A stretch of DNA of 7,693 nucleotides from a bacterium (GTDB lineage: Bacteria; Oederibacteriota; JAJYGY01), in assembly GCA_021790555.1 (NCBI GenBank), contig JAJYGY010000179.1, positions 1 through 7,693 on the forward strand, given 5' to 3'. Below, one piece after another: positions 1 through 3,895 of the stretch; the stretch's first letter is position 1; each line of letters begins with the position of its first letter. Position numbers and translations under genes: made by a program. Under the pieces are notes generated by a model. That model had not been told where the DNA came from. It was given only the letters and a program-made list of their open reading frames with translations, and did no database searches.

Positions 1-64
1 CCGGGCCCTTGAAATGGACTTATCCTCTCTTAGTCGTTTCCCTTTCCTTTCATTTCAGGCCGGG
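1..64. repeat. Imperfect inverted repeat just downstream of the secreted-protein gene
   Basis: The heptamer TGAAATG at 10-16 is matched by its exact reverse complement CATTTCA at 51-57. The match continues imperfectly into flanking GC-rich arms (CCGGGCC at 1-7 against GGCCGGG at 58-64, with a two-base bulge and one mismatch). The loop is about 34 bases. It sits directly after the stop codon of the leftward gene and could act as a 3' hairpin in that transcript. No U tract can be seen because the window ends, so calling it a terminator is only a guess. Confidence 0.25.
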
Positions 65-65
65 C

Positions 66-3000
66 TCAGTTCACCAGGGCCAGCTTGAAGACGGCCAGGT
101 TGGTCCACCCCAGCCCGGCGTCCCGCTGCAGCACCAAAAAGTACAGGCCGCTGGCCTTGCCCTGCAGGGGCAGCTCGGCCCGGTGCACGCCCGCGGACTG
201 GTCGCCCAGGTCCAGGCTCAGCACCGGGCCGCCCTGCAGGTCAAAGACCATCAGGCGGGCCCGGCCGGGCTGATCCATCCGGTAGAAGGCGGTGGCCCCC
301 CCGTGGGCCGGGTTGGGCACGGCCTCCAGCGAACCGCGCAGGGCCGGCGTGGGCGTCCAGGCGGGCGTTTCGGCGCCGCGGTCCAGGCCGGCGGCCCGGG
401 CGGCCCCGAAGCCCAGGTCGATGCAGCCCATCCCCATGGCCCGGTGGTTGGAGGAATCCGCCACCCACACGTAGCCCGTGGACCCGTCGATCCACAGCCC
501 GTGCGGCTGGTAGAAGCTGATGCTGTTGGGCGCCGTCCCCCCGTTGGGCGCCGTGCCGGCGGCGCCGGGCTGCCCCAGCTCCAACTGGGCGTCCTCGCCG
601 TTGGTCAGTCCGCCCGGCAGGAAGTAGGCCACGCGGTTGTTGCCCGTGTCGGCCACGTACAGGTAGGACCCGTCGCGCGCCACCCCGGTGGGCGCGTCCA
701 GGGTGCCGGCGGCCGCGGCGCCGCCCCGGTTGGGCAGCGATCCGCTGAAACCGGCCTGGCCCAGCACCAGGCCGGCGGCCTGGCCGTCGCCGGAAAGCGG
801 CAGGCTGAAGGCCAGCACCCGGTTGTTGCCCGTGTCGGCCACCATCAGCATGTTGCCGTACACGTACAGCCCGGTGGGGCCGGAAAGCGTGGAGGCCCCG
901 GCGGCGCCCCCCTGGTTGGCGAGGCCGGAACCGAAGCCCGGCTGGCCCAGCACCAGGGCCGGGGCCGGGTCGTCGGAGGTGATGGGCAGGTCGAAGACCA
1001 GCACGCGGTTGTCGCCCGTGTCGGCCACGTACAGGTGGCTGCCGTCGCTGGCCAGGCCGCTGGGCGCGGACATCCCCAGGGCCGAGACCGCGCCGCCCCG
1101 GTTGGGCAGGCCGGAAGCCAGGTCCGGCTGGCCCAGCACCAGGCCGGCAGGGGCTCCGTTGACGGCCGGCAGCGTGGGGTAGACCAGCACCCGGTTGTCG
1201 CCCGTGTCGGCCACGAACAGGCTCCCGCCCGCCAGGATGGCGCTCCTGGGCGCGTCCAGGCTGGAGGCCGAAAGCGGCTGCACCGCCGACGTGGTGAAGC
1301 CGGGCTGGCCCAGCACCAGGCTGGCCGGCGGATCGACATAGGGCGGGGAGGAATAGGCCGCGTATCCGGGATAGACCAGCACCCGGTTGTCGCCCGTGTC
1401 CGCCACGATGGGCCTCTGTCCCTCCGCGAAAACGCCCCAGGGGGAATCCAGCGACGAGGCCGTGGGCGGCTGGGAAGGGGTCTGGCCGCTCCAGGACGAC
1501 TGGCCCAGCAGGGCGTAGCCCTGCACGGCCCCGCAGGAAGGCACCTCCTGGGTTGGGCTCAGGGTCGGCGCGGGCGTGTCGGTGGGCGGCGCCGTGGCCG
1601 TCCCGGTCGCCGTGGGGGTCTCCACCGTCGAAGGCGTGGCCGTGGGCGTGGGCGTGTCGAAGGGGCACAGGAAGTCCAGGTCCACCTGCACGCTTCCGCT
1701 GTTGTCGCCGCAGTTGGGGTCCAGCAGGCCGGCCCAGATCCAGCGGGGGCTGTCCACGTCGATGCAGGCCGAGGCGTTGGGCCCGCCCGCGGCGTAAAGC
1801 GAATCGCAGGCCGTGCCTGTGTCCGGAAGAAACTGGTTCTGAACCGCGCTTCCGTCCCCCACGTACCCGGCGGCCGGGCTCAGGGCCGTCATGGCCGCGG
1901 CCGTGCCGCTGCCGAATCCGTAGTTGACGTTGTTGGTCACCTCGTGCCGGTCCGGGAAAGGCGACCAGCAGCCGCTGACCACGCGCAGGCGGTACACCCC
2001 CGGCCGCGAGGCGAAGTAGCCCTCCACCTGGCCGAGCAGGGGCAGTCCCGGGCCCTGGGGCGCCGAACACTGGTGCACGCCGTCCAGGTTGAACTGGGCC
2101 GCCTGCAGCTGGACCGGCGTGGAGGAGGGTCCGCACTGGGCGCAGGGCGGAAGCGGGGTGGCGCTGGGCCCGGCTGTCACGCTTTGCGTGGCCGTGGGGC
2201 TCTGGGTCGGCGTGGGGCTGGGGGTGTCGGTGGGGCTTTGCGTGGGCGTGTCCGTGGCCGTGGCGCTGGGCGTGGCCGTGGCGCTGTCCGTGAAGGTCGC
2301 GCTGTCCGTGGCCGTGGCGCTGGGGGTGGGGCTGGGGCTGAAGCTGGGGGTGGAGGTCAGGGTGGAGGAAGGCGTGGGGGACTTGGGGCAGGCGTTGATG
2401 CCGCAGGGCTCCTGCCCGGAAAGCGGGTCCTCCTGGCCCTGGATGCACTCGCACACCAGCTGCCCGTCCAGGTACAGGGCGAAATGCGGGTCGTCCTCCA
2501 TCTGGGCGGCGCTGCCTCCAAGCAGGCCGATGTTGCTGTAGTCCTGGTTGCGGCTTCCCGTCCCCCCGAACCTGAAAAGGGAGGTCCAGGAACCCAGGGT
2601 GTCGTGGTGCCCCAGGGTCTGCAGGTATCCCCCGTTGGGCGCCAGCACCAGGCCGGGGCCCGAGGGCAAATGGATGACGGCCACGTGGTGCGCCTTCCGG
2701 TCGGGGCCGCAGGACACATGGTGGATCCGCGACACGGTCGTGCGGGTGGAGGGGATCCTGATCCGGCGGAACCTGCCCGGGGTGAAGAGGAAATTGTCGC
2801 GCGGGTTGGGCCTGCCGCCGGCGAAAATGCCCCTCTGGTTGAACCAGGCCTTCACCGTCAGGTGGCCGATGGGCAGGGGCTTGCTCCCGTAGTTGGTGAT
2901 GCGGGCCGCCAGGTTGTAGCCGTCGCGGGTCTGTCCCGGGTTCCACACCTTCAAGTCCAGGCAGTAGTCGGCCGGGTTCAGCGGCGTGGGGCTGGCCGTG

Positions 3001-3602
3001 GGCGTGGGGGTCCGGGTGAAGGTCGGGGTGGGGCTGGGAGTGGTCTGGCACATCAGGTCGATGCCCACGGTGACGATCCCGCTTTCATGGGTGCAGGCGC
3101 CCCCCAGCACGGCCAGCCAGATCACCTCCGGCCGGGTCACCTTCAGGCAGACCGAGCCCGAGGTGCTCCCGTTGTTGTAAAGCAGCGAACAGTCCGGTAC
3201 CGTGTTCAGGGAAGTCTGCAGGGCTCCCAGGTCCTGCGTCGGGGTGAAGGCGGCGCAGTTCCCGGTGGCGATGCCGTAGTCGACCCGGTTGAGATAGTGG
3301 GCCTGCCCGTTGAACGTGGAATAGCAGCCGCCCAGCAAGGTCAGGCGGTAGACGCCAGGAACCGACGCGTCATAGCACTGGGCGATGGACGGGTCGGGAA
3401 GGCCGTTGGCGGTGTACCTGCAGTTGTTGTCGGCCGCGTTCACCTGGATGGTGGCGACCCTGAGCGGCGAGGAACTGTTCGGGCATTCCGAACAGACCGC
3501 CGCGATGGCCCCGGCCCGGCAAACCCCCGTCCCCATCAGCACCAAAGCCGCCGCCAGCGCGGCCGCCCTCCAAACCCTGCCAGCCCTGAAGCCGAAATCC
3601 AT
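66..3602 (-). CDS. Secreted multidomain protein: duplicated Cys-rich domain, CBM3-like module, six NHL repeats, C-terminal sorting-like domain
   Basis: Predicted 1178-aa exported protein of unknown specific function. Seen in the sequence: a basic, hydrophobic N-terminus (residues 1-30, VLMGTGVCRA then GA) typical of a Sec signal peptide; Cys-rich domain A (37-185); a TP-rich linker (186-209); a domain at about 213-388 resembling a family 3 carbohydrate-binding module; a long Ser/Thr/Pro linker (about 407-485); Cys-rich domain B (487-646), homologous to A; a third linker (648-686); six NHL-type repeats with the motif VADTGDNRVLVYP at 733, 797, 859, 921, 983 and 1047; and a final domain (1091-1178) beginning AVPNPAHGG and ending in hydrophobic strands, like type IX secretion or FlgD-Ig-like C-terminal domains. 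The start at 3602 is preferred over an in-frame ATG at 3707. It has AGGTGG five bases upstream and is followed at once by the signal peptide, while the longer form adds 35 atypical residues and has no ribosome binding site. The NHL region should form a six-bladed propeller (family knowledge). A role in extracellular glycan binding is inference from the CBM3-like module and the neighbouring phosphorylase-type genes. Confidence 0.9.
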   Translation of the reverse strand: MDFGFRAGRVWRAAALAAALVLMGTGVCRAGAIAAVCSECPNSSSPLRVATIQVNAADNNCRYTANGLPDPSIAQCYDASVPGVYRLTLLGGCYSTFNGQAHYLNRVDYGIATGNCAAFTPTQDLGALQTSLNTVPDCSLLYNNGSTSGSVCLKVTRPEVIWLAVLGGACTHESGIVTVGIDLMCQTTPSPTPTFTRTPTPTASPTPLNPADYCLDLKVWNPGQTRDGYNLAARITNYGSKPLPIGHLTVKAWFNQRGIFAGGRPNPRDNFLFTPGRFRRIRIPSTRTTVSRIHHVSCGPDRKAHHVAVIHLPSGPGLVLAPNGGYLQTLGHHDTLGSWTSLFRFGGTGSRNQDYSNIGLLGGSAAQMEDDPHFALYLDGQLVCECIQGQEDPLSGQEPCGINACPKSPTPSSTLTSTPSFSPSPTPSATATDSATFTDSATATPSATATDTPTQSPTDTPSPTPTQSPTATQSVTAGPSATPLPPCAQCGPSSTPVQLQAAQFNLDGVHQCSAPQGPGLPLLGQVEGYFASRPGVYRLRVVSGCWSPFPDRHEVTNNVNYGFGSGTAAAMTALSPAAGYVGDGSAVQNQFLPDTGTACDSLYAAGGPNASACIDVDSPRWIWAGLLDPNCGDNSGSVQVDLDFLCPFDTPTPTATPSTVETPTATGTATAPPTDTPAPTLSPTQEVPSCGAVQGYALLGQSSWSGQTPSQPPTASSLDSPWGVFAEGQRPIVADTGDNRVLVYPGYAAYSSPPYVDPPASLVLGQPGFTTSAVQPLSASSLDAPRSAILAGGSLFVADTGDNRVLVYPTLPAVNGAPAGLVLGQPDLASGLPNRGGAVSALGMSAPSGLASDGSHLYVADTGDNRVLVFDLPITSDDPAPALVLGQPGFGSGLANQGGAAGASTLSGPTGLYVYGNMLMVADTGNNRVLAFSLPLSGDGQAAGLVLGQAGFSGSLPNRGGAAAAGTLDAPTGVARDGSYLYVADTGNNRVAYFLPGGLTNGEDAQLELGQPGAAGTAPNGGTAPNSISFYQPHGLWIDGSTGYVWVADSSNHRAMGMGCIDLGFGAARAAGLDRGAETPAWTPTPALRGSLEAVPNPAHGGATAFYRMDQPGRARLMVFDLQGGPVLSLDLGDQSAGVHRAELPLQGKASGLYFLVLQRDAGLGWTNLAVFKLALVN
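69..332 (-). other. C-terminal sorting-like (T9SS type A / FlgD-Ig-like) domain
   Basis: Residues 1091-1178 of the secreted protein follow a short TP linker. They show the usual order of this domain class: a VPNPA start, a strand ending RMDQPG, a MVFDLQGG turn, a GVHRAELPL strand, and a GLYFLVLQRD strand close to the C-terminus. In Bacteroidota such domains direct export through the type IX system. In other phyla similar folds end many secreted proteins, and their export route is less clear. Which route applies here cannot be told from the window. Confidence 0.6.
426..1406 (-). repeat. Six NHL-type repeats, about 186-192 bp each
   Basis: The encoded motif VADTGDNRVLV recurs at residues 733, 797, 859, 921, 983 and 1047, with spacings of 64, 62, 62, 62 and 64 residues. 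Each unit also has an LVLGQPGF-type segment (763, 821, 883, 945, 1008) and, in the middle units, NRGGA/NQGGA and APTGL-type segments. Repeats 1-3 read DTGDNR, 4-5 read DTGNNR, and the last has diverged to DSSNHR. The same near-identical DNA stretch (plus-strand cggttgtcgcccgtgtc and variants) recurs with each unit. This is evidence for tandem duplication, and the units should form one six-bladed beta-propeller. Confidence 0.85.
1665..2144 (-). other. Cys-rich domain copy B
   Basis: Residues 487-646 of the secreted protein. Conserved marks shared with copy A: a C-x2-C pair (487/490), C512, PGVYRL followed by GC-W-S with C545, VNYGFGSG, a DSLY segment with C599, SACIDV with C613, a WIWAGLLDPNC segment with C631, and a closing SGSVQVDLDFLC with C646. 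The eight shared cysteines could form four disulfides, which fits an exported protein. I do not recognise this domain family. Confidence 0.7.
2148..2384 (-). repeat. Low-complexity Ser/Thr/Pro linker coding region
   Basis: Residues 407-485 are almost entirely Ser, Thr, Pro and Ala, with repeated PSATATDS, DTPTQSPT and SPTPTQSP units. The DNA shows matching gtggccgtggcgctggg-like repeats. This is a flexible, possibly O-glycosylated spacer between the CBM3-like module and Cys-rich domain B. Two shorter linkers of the same kind lie at 2976-3047 and 1545-1661. Confidence 0.8.
2439..2966 (-). other. CBM3-like carbohydrate-binding domain
   Basis: Residues about 213-388 of the secreted protein. The start (LDLKVWNPGQ, then LAARITNYGSKPLPIGHL and VKAWFN) resembles the first strands of family 3 carbohydrate-binding modules, where a long strand ending in 'NTG' is followed by a 'xLTVRYWF' strand. 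The end (NQDYS, then DDPHFALYLDGQLVCE) resembles the 'DYS ... LYxNGxLVWG' end of the same family. CBM3 modules bind crystalline cellulose or related glycans. The resemblance is by eye and the aromatic binding strip is not mapped, so this is a moderate call. Confidence 0.5.
3048..3494 (-). other. Cys-rich domain copy A
   Basis: Residues 37-185 of the secreted protein, directly after the signal peptide. It shares with copy B: C-x2-C (37/40), C61, PGVYRLTLLGGCYS (C93), VDYGIATG, CSLLYNNG (C138), SVCLKV (C152), EVIWLAVLGGAC (C170) and SGIVTVGIDLMC (C185). It has two extra cysteines (C76, C116) that copy B lacks and that may pair with each other. The family is unrecognised. The fold is probably a beta-sandwich, judging from the alternating hydrophobic strands (inference). 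Confidence 0.7.
3513..3602 (-). other. Sec signal peptide of the secreted protein
   Basis: Residues 1-30: basic residues (R6, R9, R12), a hydrophobic stretch AAALAAALVLMGTGV, and a small-residue site near CRA/GA. A Cys at 28 is not in a good lipobox position, because the following residue is Arg, so cleavage by signal peptidase I is preferred over lipoprotein processing. Confidence 0.8.
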
Positions 3603-3633
3603 GTCGCCCACCTTTCCGAGAAGGCCTCGAAGG
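3603..3633 (-). promoter_or_regulatory. Ribosome binding site with possible masking hairpin
   Basis: Reading the minus strand, AGGTGG lies five bases before the ATG at 3602 and fixes the start of the secreted-protein gene. The sequence just upstream can fold as CCTTCGAG, loop GCCTT, then CTCG-ga-AAGG (3633 to 3611). This eight-pair stem with a two-base bulge would tie up the AAAGG part of the ribosome binding site. The ribosome binding site is well supported. The masking hairpin is a prediction by eye. Confidence 0.55.
3615..3630. repeat. 16-bp direct repeat, copy 1
   Basis: TCCGAGAAGGCCTCGA here matches TCCGGGAAGGCCTCGA at 3776-3791 in 15 of 16 positions, in the same orientation and 161 bp apart. 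This copy forms most of the predicted hairpin over the ribosome binding site. Confidence 0.5.
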
Positions 3634-3644
3634 ACCGTCGTGAG

Positions 3645-3665
3645 AAAAAACGGCGGAAGCCCGCC
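3645..3665 (-). terminator. Intrinsic-terminator-like hairpin with U6 tract in the leader of the secreted-protein gene
   Basis: The minus strand reads GGCGG-GCTT-CCGCC, then G and TTTTTT. This is a five-pair GC stem with a four-base loop and a U tract, the form of a Rho-independent terminator. It lies only about 42 bases before the ATG at 3602. It could end transcripts coming from the enzyme genes or attenuate the secreted-protein gene itself. An upstream CCGCC (3688-3692) could pair with the first stem arm instead, a possible antiterminator, although such short GC matches are common in this DNA. Confidence 0.5.
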
Positions 3666-3740
3666 CGGGACGGCGAGAGTGTATGCCGGCGGCAACAATC
3701 CTGTCATGGAAAAATTTTTTTAAATTTTTGATGTTTGTGG

Positions 3741-3769
3741 ATTCTAGACGATTAAGCGGGGTTTATAAA
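3741..3769 (-). promoter_or_regulatory. Candidate sigma70-type promoter for the secreted-protein gene
   Basis: On the minus strand, TTTATA (3769-3764; four of six match TTGACA) is followed after exactly 17 bases by TAGAAT (3746-3741; five of six match TATAAT). It lies in the AT-rich part of the only sizeable intergenic gap and would give a leader of about 130 bases holding the terminator-like hairpin. AT-rich stretches yield such matches by chance, and the host's promoter preferences are unknown. Confidence 0.3.
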
Positions 3770-3775
3770 AAACAA

Positions 3776-3791
3776 TCCGGGAAGGCCTCGA
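3776..3791. repeat. 16-bp direct repeat, copy 2
   Basis: TCCGGGAAGGCCTCGA is the partner of the copy at 3615-3630. It lies seven bases upstream of the candidate -35 box (minus-strand sense), a place where regulators often bind. The core AAGGCCT contains the palindrome AGGCCT. No known operator is recognised. Confidence 0.4.
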
Positions 3792-3895
3792 TATAAAATG
3801 CCGGTTCAAATCAAGGGACTCCAAGGACGGGACGGGAAGAAGGACCGGGAAGGAAAATTGTTTCACCAGCAACAAACTGGCTTCGCGGGGGCAGG

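Noticed and set aside
2148..2384. Repeat-rich stretch as a CRISPR array or satellite
   Set aside because: Units are short, irregular and in frame with a Ser/Thr/Pro linker. There are no equal-length repeats with unique spacers.
241..3051. A 936-codon open frame on the minus strand in another frame from the secreted protein
   Set aside because: Pro/Gly/Arg/His-rich shadow of the real gene, which keeps regular NHL repeats in its own frame.
3603..3707. In-frame ATG at 3707 as start of the secreted protein
   Set aside because: It has no ribosome binding site, would put 35 unusual residues before the signal peptide, and would run through the terminator-like hairpin.
9..3731. A 1240-codon open frame on the plus strand opposite the secreted-protein gene
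   Set aside because: Its product is a low-complexity Gly/Arg/Ala/Val/Gln-rich string with no recognisable domain. Long antisense open frames are expected opposite GC-rich genes with strong third-position bias, and the minus-strand reading has a signal peptide and clear domains.
3855..3885. Short stem (CCAG/CTGG or TTGTT/AACAA) just after the stop of the 910-aa enzyme as its terminator
   Set aside because: Only four or five pairs, AT-rich alternatives and a tract of only four U, too weak to call.
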